A stretch of DNA of 64,000 bases from Carboxylicivirga linearis (GTDB taxonomy: Bacteria; Bacteroidota; Bacteroidia; Bacteroidales; Marinilabiliaceae). Of this stretch, positions 13,848-23,958 are shown piece by piece. Position 1 is the first letter of the stretch. Every line of letters starts with the position of its first letter. The position numbers and the translations under genes were made by a program. The stretch spans positions 1 through 64,000 of the forward strand of contig NZ_JAGUCO010000016.1 in NCBI RefSeq assembly GCF_018271995.1, in the 5' to 3' direction. A model generated the notes under the pieces. It searched no databases and was not told the DNA's origin. It saw only the letters and a list, made by a program, of their open reading frames with translations.

Positions 13848-14873
13848 CTAATCCGTTAAAGGTAATTCTACTATAAATTCATTTTCATCTTGTGCAACAT
13901 GCATTTGACGATCGGTTAAAAAAGCAATTCTCTTCTTTAGGTTTTTAAGTCCGGTATTGGTCGAATAAGTAGTATTTTTCAAGTTAAGATTATTAGTCAC
14001 TCTAACCATATCATTACTGGCCTCGATAGTTATTTTCAAAGGATCTCCAATAGTAGCTACATTATGCTTGATTGCGTTTTCTACTAAAAACTGTAAACTC
14101 AATACAGGTAATTTTTTCGCATTGGCATTTTGATCTACTTTATAGAATAGTTGAAGTCCTTCACCTAAACGTTCTTTGTGCAAATCAAGGTACGACTTTA
14201 TAAAACCCAATTCTTCTTCTAAAGTAACAGATATATCATCTTTACTTTTTAATACATACCTGTACACATCAGAAAAATTTTCTGCAAAACGAATAGCAGC
14301 TTTCTGATCGTGCCGGATAATAGCAATAAGTGTGCTTAAATTATTAAACAAAAAATGAGGGTTGATCTGATCTTGCAATGCTCTGTAATCCAACTGCAGT
14401 TTTTCGTTTTTTAAAGCCTCGTTCTCTTTAATAAACATAGCAAGACTTTGGTGATAGTTATACGCAATTAGTAAGCTGACATAAATAGAAACAAACAAAA
14501 TGGAAATGACCATACTGGCCAGAAAGAGTGTCTTAGGAATCTCTGTTTCCTTTTCAATTAAAGGTTTTGTTATATTAGCAACATAAGCTACTATGGCATA
14601 CCAAAATATGGTAAAAAGCAGCAACAAAATAAGGCGTTTTAAGGTATGTTGATGCCAGGTGTACTTATAATCAAGGAGCTTATTAAATGCAAAAATTCCT
14701 TCAGAAATAGTAACAAAAAGGCAGATGGTAAACGCAACACCTTCTATGGAAAAGACTGCCCCCGCAAAGAATGTTTTTACAACAATCATATTAAAAACAA
14801 TACCGATAATCACCTCAAAAAGAAGCCGGGCTTTGTATCTTATTTTCTTTGGCTGGCAGTTTCTCATCATCAT
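13848..14873 (-). CDS. LytS-like membrane sensor histidine kinase
   Basis: About 341 residues with four predicted membrane segments in the first ~140 residues, a linker helix, and the His_kinase (PF06580) domain with the H-box DQINPHFLFNNLSTL, plus a short ATPase domain (LVENAIKHN, then TGLKNLKKRI). The start is placed at the first ATG (14873) of an ATG-ATG-ATG cluster; a longer frame would need a TTG at 14903. Kinases of this kind pair with LytTR regulators, and one follows after 2 bases. The gene starts 88 bases after the TolC-like gene stop. The signal is unknown; the short extracytoplasmic loops suggest sensing within the membrane. Confidence 0.9.
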   Translation of the reverse strand: MMMRNCQPKKIRYKARLLFEVIIGIVFNMIVVKTFFAGAVFSIEGVAFTICLFVTISEGIFAFNKLLDYKYTWHQHTLKRLILLLLFTIFWYAIVAYVANITKPLIEKETEIPKTLFLASMVISILFVSIYVSLLIAYNYHQSLAMFIKENEALKNEKLQLDYRALQDQINPHFLFNNLSTLIAIIRHDQKAAIRFAENFSDVYRYVLKSKDDISVTLEEELGFIKSYLDLHKERLGEGLQLFYKVDQNANAKKLPVLSLQFLVENAIKHNVATIGDPLKITIEASNDMVRVTNNLNLKNTTYSTNTGLKNLKKRIAFLTDRQMHVAQDENEFIVELPLTD

Positions 14874-14961
14874 TATTAATATTGGCTTTAAAGGTAGCGA
14901 CAAGTATGGATTTTCTTGCCGCTATCCGTTAAAAATAATCAGGAATGCATTTATACCAATG

Positions 14962-16320
14962 CTAATTTAACATCTGGTTTAACTGACCAATTCCTTTATA
15001 GTAACTGGTTTTGGCAATTTCGTAGTCGGCCAAAGCAGTTAGCAATTGGGCATGAGCACTTTGCCAGCTGGCTTGCGCATCCAACAAATCGGTAGTGGAA
15101 TTCAATCCGGCTTCGTAACTGATCTTTACCTCTTCCAAACTCTCTTCCGCTTCTTCTTTGGCACTCTTTGCCAACACAATTGTCTCATATGCCTCCATCA
15201 GATTAAGCATATATTGCTGAACTTCCAGTTGCACCAATTCTTTGGTATCATCCAATTGAAGTTGCGCCTGTTGTTTTTTATATCGGGCTGCATCCATCTT
15301 ATGCTTACGCTCGCGCCAATGTACAATGGGAATGGATAATTGAGCATTTACCTGAGTCATATAACGACTCGTTTCAAATGTTGGGATATCCATGTATCCA
15401 TAACTAACCTGAGCTCCCAATTGAGGAAGATATTCTGCAGCTGTTGACTTTTTCTGAAGTTCAGCTATTTCCACCTGTCCATCCAGCATCTTCAGTTCAT
15501 TCCGGTTATCCAATGCCAAATTTAATGCATCTCCCACATTGATCATCTCAGGGTTATCGTGGAGCGACTCACTGAGTTCGATTTGTGTAGAAAGAGGCAA
15601 TCCAACTAACTGACAAAGATTCATTTGCAGTATTTTATATCCGTTACGTGCTTTTATCAGGTTTAATTCAGCCTCATTCTTTTGTACTTTAACTTTTAAG
15701 TATTCACTTCTTGGCGTTAAACCAACATCATACATGGTTTGCAGCTGACTTTGCAATGAGTCTAACATTTCAACATACTTATCTGCCACAATCAAATTTT
15801 CTTTCAAAGCAACCAATTGCCAATACACATTATCGGTATTTAAAATCACCTCATCTGTTTTTAGTTGATAATCCTGATGAGCGATTTCAACACCTTTATC
15901 GGCCATTTTATTACCATAGCGTATCTGACCTCCGGCGTAAATTGGAACCGCAGCCGCCACCTGAGCCTGATACAGTCTTAAGCCGGCTGTTTCAAGAGCC
16001 ATGCCCGGAAAATAAACATCACTTTCTCCCGTAATATTACCATTAGCATCAGCCGTTGGCATAAACATGCCGGGTATTTCAATGTCATCCATATCAGGCA
16101 GATAAGTTAACGTACCTGTTCCATCAATCATTGGTAAATAAGCGGTACGAGCTTCTTTTTGATTCGAAATAACCTCCTTCTCTCTCAGGTCCGCTACTTT
16201 CAAAGTTCGATTATACTCCAAAGCCATGTTCCTTGCCTTATCAATGGTAAGAACCTCTTGCCCATTAACTGCTGAAGCTGTTAGAATACAAATTAATATA
16301 TATATGTTTCTCAATTTCAT
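14962..16320 (-). CDS. TolC-family outer membrane efflux protein
   Basis: A 452-residue outer membrane channel of an efflux pump. The start at 16320 gives a normal signal peptide (MKLRNIYILICILTASAVNGQ) and has AGGAT seven bases upstream; the longer frame from 16344 is less likely. The two-fold repeated outer membrane efflux domain is recognisable: long amphipathic helices (RNMALEYNRTLKVADLREKEV; LNLALDNRNELKMLDGQVEIAE) and, near the end, YEAGLNSTTDLLDAQASWQSA, the typical 'G..(T/S)..D(L/V)LDAQ' stretch. It forms a trimeric tunnel with the RND pump (16356) and adaptor (19435) encoded just upstream in the same operon. Confidence 0.92.
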   Translation of the reverse strand: MKLRNIYILICILTASAVNGQEVLTIDKARNMALEYNRTLKVADLREKEVISNQKEARTAYLPMIDGTGTLTYLPDMDDIEIPGMFMPTADANGNITGESDVYFPGMALETAGLRLYQAQVAAAVPIYAGGQIRYGNKMADKGVEIAHQDYQLKTDEVILNTDNVYWQLVALKENLIVADKYVEMLDSLQSQLQTMYDVGLTPRSEYLKVKVQKNEAELNLIKARNGYKILQMNLCQLVGLPLSTQIELSESLHDNPEMINVGDALNLALDNRNELKMLDGQVEIAELQKKSTAAEYLPQLGAQVSYGYMDIPTFETSRYMTQVNAQLSIPIVHWRERKHKMDAARYKKQQAQLQLDDTKELVQLEVQQYMLNLMEAYETIVLAKSAKEEAEESLEEVKISYEAGLNSTTDLLDAQASWQSAHAQLLTALADYEIAKTSYYKGIGQLNQMLN

Positions 16321-16355
16321 ATTTATCCTTTTTTTGGCAACCACCTCTATCTGTC

Positions 16356-19300
16356 CTATTCTTCTTTATTATGTAATGATCGGGTATTGACCTTATAGAA
16401 TACTGCATACAGCACCGGTACCACAATTAAAGTGATGAGCGACCCAATTAATAATCCAAACATTATGGAAATAGCCAGGCTGTTAAACATCTTATCCCAC
16501 ACCAATGGCAACATACCCAAGATAGTGGTTAATGAAGCCATCATCACAGGACGGACCCTTGATATGGCAGAATCAATAATAGCTTGAAGTGTATCTTTAC
16601 CGGCCTTTATCTCCAGGTTGATTTCATCGAGTAGTACAACAGCATTTTTAATCATCATACCCATTAACCCTAATGATCCAACCAAAGCAAAGAATGTGAA
16701 GTAGGTTTGTGTCACCACAAATCCCCATATCACACCAATAAAAGCCAATGGAACCAATAAGAAAATGATAACAGGTTGGCGGAAGTTGCCAAACAAGCCA
16801 ATGATGATAATTACCATTAAAAATAAAGCCAAAGGTAAATTCTCAGCCAATCCGGCATTGGCATCTTCGCTTGTTTTTGTTTCACCTAACCACTCTAACT
16901 GATAACCTTCAGGCAATTGAATTGCCTCTACCTTATCTTTGATTTTGGCCATTACCTCTCCGGTTGATGAACTTACAACAGGATCGCACTGTGCCTTAAT
17001 GGCTTTTTGGCCATCGTAATGCATAATACGGTTGTTACGCCACTCAATAGTAATTGAATCAACTACCTGATTTAATGGTACACTATTAGGTAATTGCGCC
17101 CAAACAGGTACAGAAGTTACCAGTCCAACATCATCAGATAAGGTATTTTTTAGTCGGAGCATAACCGGCAACTGATAATCACCTTCATAATACAATCCAA
17201 CAGGTGTTCCATTGGAAGCAATAGCTAATGCGCGAGCCACATCCTGACGATTAACATTTATCTCACGTGCCTTTACATTAGAATAAACAGGTTTTAGCAC
17301 CTTCACCTCATTCTTCCAGTTATCCGTTACAAATTCTGCTGTGGGCTCCTCTGTCATTATAGTTTTGGCCTGTTCAACAAGGTTACGTAATACCATTTCA
17401 TCAGGCCCCGAGAACTTTGCTTCAATCTTAGCATCTCCACCCACAGCAATGTATTCTCTAACCCTGGCATATGCTTGTGGATTATGCTCATTTACATATG
17501 TTTGAAGGCGCTCCATAACAGGTCCAGCATATTCTGCATCCTCTACACTAATTATAAGCTCACCATAACTCTGACTTAAACCATTCATAGGACGTAATAA
17601 GGTATAACGAGTTGGAGTACTACCCAAACCAGTTACTACGTAATTGATTTCATCCCAGTTTACTATTTCCTTCTGAATAATCTCTAAATCAGTCTCCACT
17701 TGCGACAAATCGGTTCCTTCAGGCAATCTATATTCAAGAATAAACTGATCGTAGTTTGCACCAGGAAAGAAATTCTGCTTTACGAAACGAAATGACATAA
17801 ATGACAAAATCAGAATAACAAAGGTTGCTATGGTTACCAATGACTTATGCCATAAAGAGAACCTAACAATTCGTTCGAAGAAACGATAAAATGGTGTATC
17901 GTACGGATCTTTACTCTCATTATCTTTACCCTTATTCGAAACTCCTTTTTTATAAAAAAACTGAGCCATAAAAGGTGTTTGTATCATGGCAAAGATCCAA
18001 CTAACGAACAATGAAATAGCTAACACAAAAAACAAGGGCTTTAAAAACTCACCGGCGCCTGTACTGTTAAACCCTAGCGGCATAAAAGCAAGGATGGCTA
18101 CTAAGGTAGCAGCTAATAATGGCATGGCCGATTTTTTAGCAGCATCAACAAAGGCCTTTTTTCTTTTCATCCCCTTTTGAAGATCGATTAAGATACCATC
18201 GGCAACCACAATAGCATTGTCAACCAACATACCCATGGCAATGATGATGGCAGCTAACGACACACGGTGAAGTTCAATGCCCATGCTCTCCATTACAATA
18301 AAAGTACCCAGAATAGTAAACACCAATCCGCTGGCAATTAACAATCCGGCTTTCATTCCCATAAAAACCAATAGAACAGCAATAACAATTAGTACAGACA
18401 CAACCAAATTGACCATAAAGTCGCTAATGGCATCATCTACATTCTTATGCTGATAAAAGATGGGATGAATCTCCATTCCTACCGGCAAATCGTTTTGCAA
18501 CTGAGCTAAACGATGCTCTACCCGTTCTCCTAACTCAATAACGTTCCCACCTTTTTCCATTGAAATGGCCAAACTGATAGCCTCCATTCCATTGAACTTC
18601 AATTTTTGCATGGTAGGCTCATAATAAGCACGCTCCACCTTAGCAATTTCGCCTAATTTATAACGACCTCCATTGGGTAAGACTACTTCAAAATCCTTTA
18701 TTTCGTCCAAATCCTGAAACTTCTTACCTATATCAATACTAATACGTTCACTTCCTGACTTAAAATTCCCGGGAGCCATTACTGTTCCCTGATCCTGAAA
18801 CTTTTGAAAGATCATCATTGGATTGATACCCAATGAAGCAAAATATTCATTGTCGAAAGTAATGTTGATGGTTTCGGTTTGTTTACCAAACTCTTCAATT
18901 CGTTTCACTCCATCTACCAACAACATTTCCTCCTTCACATAATCAACATAGTCCTGAAACTCGCGATATTTATAACCATCGTTACTTATAGCGAAGAAGA
19001 TACCTGACACATCACCAAAATCATCATTTACAATGGGCTCTCCGGCACCTTGCGGCAATGATCCTTTTGCATCGTGTACCTTACGCCGCAAGTGGTCATA
19101 CAACTGAGGCATTTCGTTGGAACGCACGCCCGTTTTTATATTAACGGTAATCTCCGACATGCCCGGAATAGAACGAGACTCGATAAAATCGATATTCTCT
19201 AAGCGTTGAATAGCTTTTTCTAATACCTCGGTCACTTCCTTTTCTACCTCTTCGGCCGAAGCTCCCGGATAAGTAGTTATAACAACAGCTGCTTTGATAG

Positions 19301-19415
19301 GAATTTCAGGATCTTCGAGCTTTCCCATTCCATTGAATGATCCAATCCCACCAATGATCAAAGCCACAAAGAAGAAGCTTAAAAAAGCTTTTTGACTTAA
19401 TATTTTATCTAACAT
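16356..19415 (-). CDS. RND-family inner membrane efflux transporter
   Basis: A 1,019-residue transporter of the AcrB/MdtF (hydrophobe/amphiphile) type. A first membrane helix is followed by the large periplasmic loop (LEDPEIPIKAAVVITTYPGASAEEVEKEV), helices 2-6 with GMLVDNAIVVADG (where the proton-relay pair is Asp-Asn instead of AcrB's Asp-Asp), the amphipathic linker, a second periplasmic loop and helices 8-12 with GLMGMMIKNAVVLLDEIN carrying the conserved Lys. Full length for the family. It lies between adaptor and TolC genes with 19 and 35 bases of spacing. The substrate cannot be told from sequence; drugs, bile-like detergents or organic solvents are usual. Heavy-metal (CusA) type is unlikely because its methionine relay is not evident. 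Confidence 0.93.
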   Translation of the reverse strand: MLDKILSQKAFLSFFFVALIIGGIGSFNGMGKLEDPEIPIKAAVVITTYPGASAEEVEKEVTEVLEKAIQRLENIDFIESRSIPGMSEITVNIKTGVRSNEMPQLYDHLRRKVHDAKGSLPQGAGEPIVNDDFGDVSGIFFAISNDGYKYREFQDYVDYVKEEMLLVDGVKRIEEFGKQTETINITFDNEYFASLGINPMMIFQKFQDQGTVMAPGNFKSGSERISIDIGKKFQDLDEIKDFEVVLPNGGRYKLGEIAKVERAYYEPTMQKLKFNGMEAISLAISMEKGGNVIELGERVEHRLAQLQNDLPVGMEIHPIFYQHKNVDDAISDFMVNLVVSVLIVIAVLLVFMGMKAGLLIASGLVFTILGTFIVMESMGIELHRVSLAAIIIAMGMLVDNAIVVADGILIDLQKGMKRKKAFVDAAKKSAMPLLAATLVAILAFMPLGFNSTGAGEFLKPLFFVLAISLFVSWIFAMIQTPFMAQFFYKKGVSNKGKDNESKDPYDTPFYRFFERIVRFSLWHKSLVTIATFVILILSFMSFRFVKQNFFPGANYDQFILEYRLPEGTDLSQVETDLEIIQKEIVNWDEINYVVTGLGSTPTRYTLLRPMNGLSQSYGELIISVEDAEYAGPVMERLQTYVNEHNPQAYARVREYIAVGGDAKIEAKFSGPDEMVLRNLVEQAKTIMTEEPTAEFVTDNWKNEVKVLKPVYSNVKAREINVNRQDVARALAIASNGTPVGLYYEGDYQLPVMLRLKNTLSDDVGLVTSVPVWAQLPNSVPLNQVVDSITIEWRNNRIMHYDGQKAIKAQCDPVVSSSTGEVMAKIKDKVEAIQLPEGYQLEWLGETKTSEDANAGLAENLPLALFLMVIIIIGLFGNFRQPVIIFLLVPLAFIGVIWGFVVTQTYFTFFALVGSLGLMGMMIKNAVVLLDEINLEIKAGKDTLQAIIDSAISRVRPVMMASLTTILGMLPLVWDKMFNSLAISIMFGLLIGSLITLIVVPVLYAVFYKVNTRSLHNKEE

Positions 19416-19434
19416 ATACTGGCTTTGTTTCAGA

Positions 19435-20487
19435 TTAAAGTGTGTTATTTTCCAGGACTCTTACTTCCTGATTGTCGCTTAGGCTGTGCACTCCGGCTGT
19501 CACAATGACTTCATTCCCCTGCAGTCCTTTATCAACCACCACGTAACCTTTATTTTCTAATTGACTGATTTGAACCTTTTGTTTACTTACCTGTGATTTA
19601 TCTGAATTATATATCCAAACATATGAATCATCATCTTGTCGAAAAACAGACTCAACCGGAACCAGCATATGGTGCGTTCCGGCACTGGATAATTGAACAT
19701 TTACTTTAGCTGACATACCCGGACGGAGCTTTGTACTTTGCCCTTTGGACAATGCAAGACGAACATCATACATATCGCTGCCATTGGCTTTTTCATTCAC
19801 CGACAATAATTCAGCCGTTACTCCGGAAACACCGGCATTGGCCACATCACAGGTGATTACTTTAAAATCCTTAGCTTGTGCCACCTGTCTTTCCGAAAGA
19901 CTAAAATGAACCTCCAACTGACTTACATCCAATAGTGAAATAATAGGTTGACCGGGTCCAACATTTTCGAACTTATGGATATTACGCTTGTAAACATATC
20001 CAGAGAAAGGAGCCTTCAGTTCAGTATCATTCAGCGCATTAACTGCTGCCTCATACTGACTTTTAGCTCCCAGATAACCTGCTTCTAATTTTTCCAATGT
20101 ATTAGCCGGAAGTTTGTTTTTTTCATACAACTCTTTGTAGCGTGTATATTCTCCTTCTACCTGCTTATATTGAGCTTTAGCTCCTTGTAAACGAATGACA
20201 TAATCACGTTTTTCAATCTGTGCAATTAATTGGCCTTCATTCACATAATCTCCCTCATCAACCAACAAATCAACTACCTGACCGCCAACTTTAAACGCTA
20301 CATTTACATCACGTTTTTCTTTTACCTGACCATTAAAATGTAATTGATTACCTGACTGATTACTATCCAGCTGCATCACTTTTACATAGCGTGCTTTTTG
20401 AATTGCCTGTTCTGTTTTATTACCACAACCTGTTAGAACTAAAACAAAGGTTGAGAACAATAAAACCTGTTTAAACTTTTTTTGCAT
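19435..20487 (-). CDS. RND efflux periplasmic adaptor (membrane fusion lipoprotein)
   Basis: A 350-residue adaptor of the HlyD/AcrA type, the first gene of the five-gene pump operon. The signal peptide ends in the lipobox LTGC (Cys21), so it is anchored as a lipoprotein. Order: beta-barrel and lipoyl half (VNVAFKVGGQVVDLLVDEGDYVNEGQLIAQI), helical hairpin (~85-145), second lipoyl half (LKAPFSGYVYKRNIHKFENVGPGQPII), beta-barrel (VHFSLSERQVAQ) and membrane-proximal domain. It bridges the RND pump and the TolC channel. CAAAACTA at 20531-20538 (TAGTTTTG on the coding strand) is a good -7 element about 44 bases before the start. Confidence 0.93.
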   Translation of the reverse strand: MQKKFKQVLLFSTFVLVLTGCGNKTEQAIQKARYVKVMQLDSNQSGNQLHFNGQVKEKRDVNVAFKVGGQVVDLLVDEGDYVNEGQLIAQIEKRDYVIRLQGAKAQYKQVEGEYTRYKELYEKNKLPANTLEKLEAGYLGAKSQYEAAVNALNDTELKAPFSGYVYKRNIHKFENVGPGQPIISLLDVSQLEVHFSLSERQVAQAKDFKVITCDVANAGVSGVTAELLSVNEKANGSDMYDVRLALSKGQSTKLRPGMSAKVNVQLSSAGTHHMLVPVESVFRQDDDSYVWIYNSDKSQVSKQKVQISQLENKGYVVVDKGLQGNEVIVTAGVHSLSDNQEVRVLENNTL

Positions 20488-20530
20488 GATTTGTTGAATA
20501 AATTGTAGTTAATGTTTTAAAACTCTACAA

Positions 20531-20538
20531 CAAAACTA
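20531..20538 (-). promoter_or_regulatory. Candidate -7 element of efflux operon
   Basis: On the minus strand this reads TAGTTTTG, an exact match to the Bacteroidota TAnnTTTG element, leaving a leader of roughly 35-40 bases. No clear -33 TTG is found at the usual distance, so it may depend on an activator such as the operon's LytTR regulator. Confidence 0.45.
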
Positions 20539-20745
20539 GATCAGCAAACAACTAATATTCAGTATAATTGCAGGAAACGGAGAATATTCAGTATGAAACT
20601 GTTCATTATAAGTATCAACCAAACCCATTAAACTCCTCTACAGGAAAGAAATTGGATCAAAGGGTTAATATCGGAGGTCAAAAAGCCTGTAAACATTCAA
20701 CAAAGAAGTTGGTTTGATAAGTACTGCACCTTTGAATATTAAATT

Positions 20746-21615
20746 ATGAATCTAGCACACGTAAAACCAACCATCTTCGTTTTCCTCCTTTTTACAATGA
20801 TCAATCCGGCTTTCGCTCAAAAGAAGAAAGCCTATCAGATATTTACTTCTAAAGGGAAAAAGGTAACATATAAAAAGATACTGAAGAAACTATCGGCAGC
20901 AGATATTGTGTTTTTTGGTGAACTTCATAACAATGCTATTGCGCATTGGCTGCAATATGAGACAACAAATGATTTACTGCAAAAAAGAGAACTGATTCTG
21001 GGTGCCGAAATGATAGAAGCAGATAATCAGGATGCATTAAACCAATATTTGAAAGGTTCAATTACAGAAAAAGAATTGAGTGAAAAAGTAAGACTTTGGC
21101 CTAATTATAATACGGATTATAAACCCTTAGTTGAAATTGCTAAAAATAATCAACTCCCTTTTATTGCCACAAATGTACCTCGAAGATATGCCAGTATGGT
21201 TTATAAAAAAGGCGTTAAATCGCTGGATACACTCAGTACTAAAGAAAAAGCATGGATAGCTCCTCTGCCTTTTGCATATGATGCTGAAGTAAACTGTTAT
21301 AAAAAAATGTTAAGTATGGGTGCCGGACATGGCGGCGATAACCTTCCTAAAGCCCAGGCGTTAAAAGATGCTACAATGGCCCATTTTATACTCAAAAACC
21401 ACAAAGCTGATAAGCTTTTTCTACATTTCAATGGTGCCTACCACAGCGATTACTACGAGGGCATTATCTGGCAGCTTCGTCAAACCAATCAAAAACTTAA
21501 TATTGTAAGTATTTCAACAGTTAATCAAAGTCAGCTTAAAAAACTAAATGATGATGCTAAAGGAAAAGCTGACTTCATTATAGTTGTTGATGATAATATG
21601 CCCACTACTTATTAA
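20746..21615 (+). CDS. ChaN-like protein (haem-binding uptake / Tiki superfamily)
   Basis: A 289-residue exported protein. A signal peptide (residues 1-~25, ending NPAFAQ) is followed by a domain like the ChaN family: ADIVFFGELHNNAIAHWLQYE (the conserved GE.H motif), LILGAEMIEADNQDALNQYL, LWPNYNTDYKPLVEIAK, LPFIATNVPRRYASMV, then ATMAHFILKN and FLHFNGAYHSDYYEGI. In Campylobacter ChaN is an iron-regulated haem-binding lipoprotein; the wider superfamily has the fold of Tiki-type metalloproteases. Here Cys is absent at the signal cleavage point, so it is periplasmic rather than a lipoprotein. It is convergent with the cytochrome operon (stop codons 22 bases apart). Confidence 0.8.
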   Translation: MNLAHVKPTIFVFLLFTMINPAFAQKKKAYQIFTSKGKKVTYKKILKKLSAADIVFFGELHNNAIAHWLQYETTNDLLQKRELILGAEMIEADNQDALNQYLKGSITEKELSEKVRLWPNYNTDYKPLVEIAKNNQLPFIATNVPRRYASMVYKKGVKSLDTLSTKEKAWIAPLPFAYDAEVNCYKKMLSMGAGHGGDNLPKAQALKDATMAHFILKNHKADKLFLHFNGAYHSDYYEGIIWQLRQTNQKLNIVSISTVNQSQLKKLNDDAKGKADFIIVVDDNMPTTY

Positions 21616-21636
21616 AACATCATCAATACAAAAAGA

Positions 21637-23958
21637 TTAATTCCTTTCCAGCTGCTGAATTACCGGGTTCAAATCCTGCGATGCTTCCGGATAATCTGTT
21701 AGCATTTTATGTGCAAGAGGAAGTGCTTTTTGCTGCATCCTGTTATTCAGATAGAATTGTAATAATCCCGCATTGCTGTTATAATCATTCATTAATTGTA
21801 CCTCTTTCTTCAAATAAGCCTCAGCTTTGACTTTATCACCTTTGAAATCGTACATCATACCAATATTATGGGCTACACGCGGACGAGTAGCATCAGCTTG
21901 GTACGATTTTTCAAGCATTTCTAACGATTCATCATACCTTTTCATTTCTGATAACAACAATCCAAAGGAATACATCGCATTGGCATCTGTTGGTTCATTC
22001 TTTAAATAATCGGAGAATAAAAGTGCTGCCTTATTATTATCACCTAAACGATTGTAACAATGAGCCAGATTAAGCTTTACAAAATGCAATTCTTTATCCT
22101 GCTTCAAGGCTTTTTTATAATGCTCAACTGCTTTTTCAGTCATCCCTTGATTGTAATAGAAATTACCCAGATTGAATTTACCAACAGGAAAATCGGCATT
22201 ATATTTTAACACTTCCTCGTACTCTTCCTTTACTTTCTCATAGGTCTTCTGGTAATTGACAGGAATATTATCCTTACCTACGCCCATTAAAATCCTATAA
22301 GCTTCGGTGCGCACAGCTTTAGTCTCATCGCTCAATAAAGGCAATAATCGCTTAATGTCGTCTTCCGACTGCAACTGATCAGCTCGCACAGCCGCCACCC
22401 TCATTGTAGGATCAAGATTATGAAGGTAATTATCCAACTGATTTTTTAATGAATCCTGAAAATAGGTTCCCAAATGTTGCACTGCCAAAGCGCGAATATT
22501 CATAGGATACAATTCATCGTTGGCAATAATCTCCAATCGTTTAACGGCAGCCGTATCTTCATCCTGAGCGGCACTAAAAGTCTGAGCAAAATGAAAACGT
22601 CGGCTTTTTCCAAACCATTCGGTGATATGATTTTCCGACCATTGAGGCGTCTCATCCGTATGGCACTGGTTACAGGCATTAGGAACGCCATATTTCATGG
22701 TTAAATCAGGGCGAGGAATCCTAAAACTATGATCGCGACGATAATCCACTCCCATATAATTTTGCCCGTGCATATGGCAATTGACACATAAAGCACCCGA
22801 TCCAACATCCATTTTTATACCAGCTTCTGAAATCAACGCCTCGCCTTCCATTCCTTCTGTCTTATGGAAATGGTGCTCAGGAGTATCATAAATATCAGGC
22901 ACATGACATTGAGCACACAATTGGTTGTATTGCGTTCCTTGGTTTCCAAATAACAACTTACCACTATGCACATTATGACAATCGTTGCACTGCACTTCTT
23001 TCATGTGCATTCTACTCTGCATAAATGAAGCATACACATAATCTTCCTCTAAAATCTGACCATCGATATGCCAGGTTGGGTTTTCGGGTAAATTAGGTAT
23101 AACATGGTCGTAAATACTACCAGCATGATGATCAAAATCCTGTAACGAAGCTCTTCGGCTATGGCAACGAATGCAGTTATTCACATACTCGGTATGATCG
23201 ATACCGCTGGTTTTCACCACCAATCCGTAATTAGGTATATCTTCCTGCGCATATTCAGGTAAATCAGCCCATTCGAGATGCTTTGAACCCGGTCCGTGAC
23301 AAGCCTCACAGCTCACATTAATTTCCGACCAGGTAGTATTATATGTATCTGTAACATGATCATAACCTTTCTTCAGGTTGGTTGAATGACAATCGGCACA
23401 CATACTATTCCAATTTTGCGCCTGATTGGTCCAGTGCAACCAGTTATCAGATTGGATAGGTTTCTGATCGGCATACACATAGTCGGCCATATGATACCAC
23501 TTATTTCGGTCACAGTCCCATGTTAGCGCCAGTGTTTGTAATCGCCCCCCCGGAAACTCTACCAAATATTGCTGCAAAGGATAATATCCGAAAACATATT
23601 TTATTTCAAAATCCTGCATAGTTCCATCGGCTCCATCGGTATTAACCATGAACTTACCATCCTTTTGAAAGAAACGATGCCTTAAACCTTGTGCCTCAAA
23701 TGTCACATCATTAAAATCGCCCAATACCGTTTCATCATTGGCATGATCCATGGCTTTATTATGATGTGATTGCAACCAGTCATTGTATTCAGGCTGATGA
23801 CATTCAATACAGGTTTCAACTCCCGTATATTCAGCCTTTGTACTTTTACTCACATCAGCACTCACATATGTTTTAATAACCAGGTAGAAGGGCAAAAGCA
23901 AAACAGCCAGGATTCCCAGTATACGTATTAGCTTATTGTATTTTGATATATCTGTCAT
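21637..23958 (-). CDS. Octaheme cytochrome c with C-terminal TPR domain
   Basis: A 773-residue protein anchored by one N-terminal membrane segment (residues ~10-31). Eight CxxCH haem motifs are visible in order: CIECH, CADCH, CEACH, CIRCH, CNDCH, CAQCH, CVNCH, CNQCH, between about residues 50 and 435. A helical HEAT-like stretch follows (~445-560), then TPR repeats (~590-760; for example FNLGNFYYNQGMTEKAVEHY). The family occurs in Bacteroidota and Planctomycetes as multihaem cytochrome-TPR proteins of uncertain substrate. It directly follows the Rieske gene (stop and start adjacent), so I infer that it replaces cytochrome c1 as electron acceptor of this complex. A nitrite or hydroxylamine reductase cannot be excluded, but all motifs are CxxCH with no CxxCK. 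Confidence 0.9.
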   Translation of the reverse strand: MTDISKYNKLIRILGILAVLLLPFYLVIKTYVSADVSKSTKAEYTGVETCIECHQPEYNDWLQSHHNKAMDHANDETVLGDFNDVTFEAQGLRHRFFQKDGKFMVNTDGADGTMQDFEIKYVFGYYPLQQYLVEFPGGRLQTLALTWDCDRNKWYHMADYVYADQKPIQSDNWLHWTNQAQNWNSMCADCHSTNLKKGYDHVTDTYNTTWSEINVSCEACHGPGSKHLEWADLPEYAQEDIPNYGLVVKTSGIDHTEYVNNCIRCHSRRASLQDFDHHAGSIYDHVIPNLPENPTWHIDGQILEEDYVYASFMQSRMHMKEVQCNDCHNVHSGKLLFGNQGTQYNQLCAQCHVPDIYDTPEHHFHKTEGMEGEALISEAGIKMDVGSGALCVNCHMHGQNYMGVDYRRDHSFRIPRPDLTMKYGVPNACNQCHTDETPQWSENHITEWFGKSRRFHFAQTFSAAQDEDTAAVKRLEIIANDELYPMNIRALAVQHLGTYFQDSLKNQLDNYLHNLDPTMRVAAVRADQLQSEDDIKRLLPLLSDETKAVRTEAYRILMGVGKDNIPVNYQKTYEKVKEEYEEVLKYNADFPVGKFNLGNFYYNQGMTEKAVEHYKKALKQDKELHFVKLNLAHCYNRLGDNNKAALLFSDYLKNEPTDANAMYSFGLLLSEMKRYDESLEMLEKSYQADATRPRVAHNIGMMYDFKGDKVKAEAYLKKEVQLMNDYNSNAGLLQFYLNNRMQQKALPLAHKMLTDYPEASQDLNPVIQQLERN

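Noticed and set aside
14874-14903. TTG start of the LytS-like kinase
   Set aside because: A cluster of three ATG codons immediately follows and fits the family start better.
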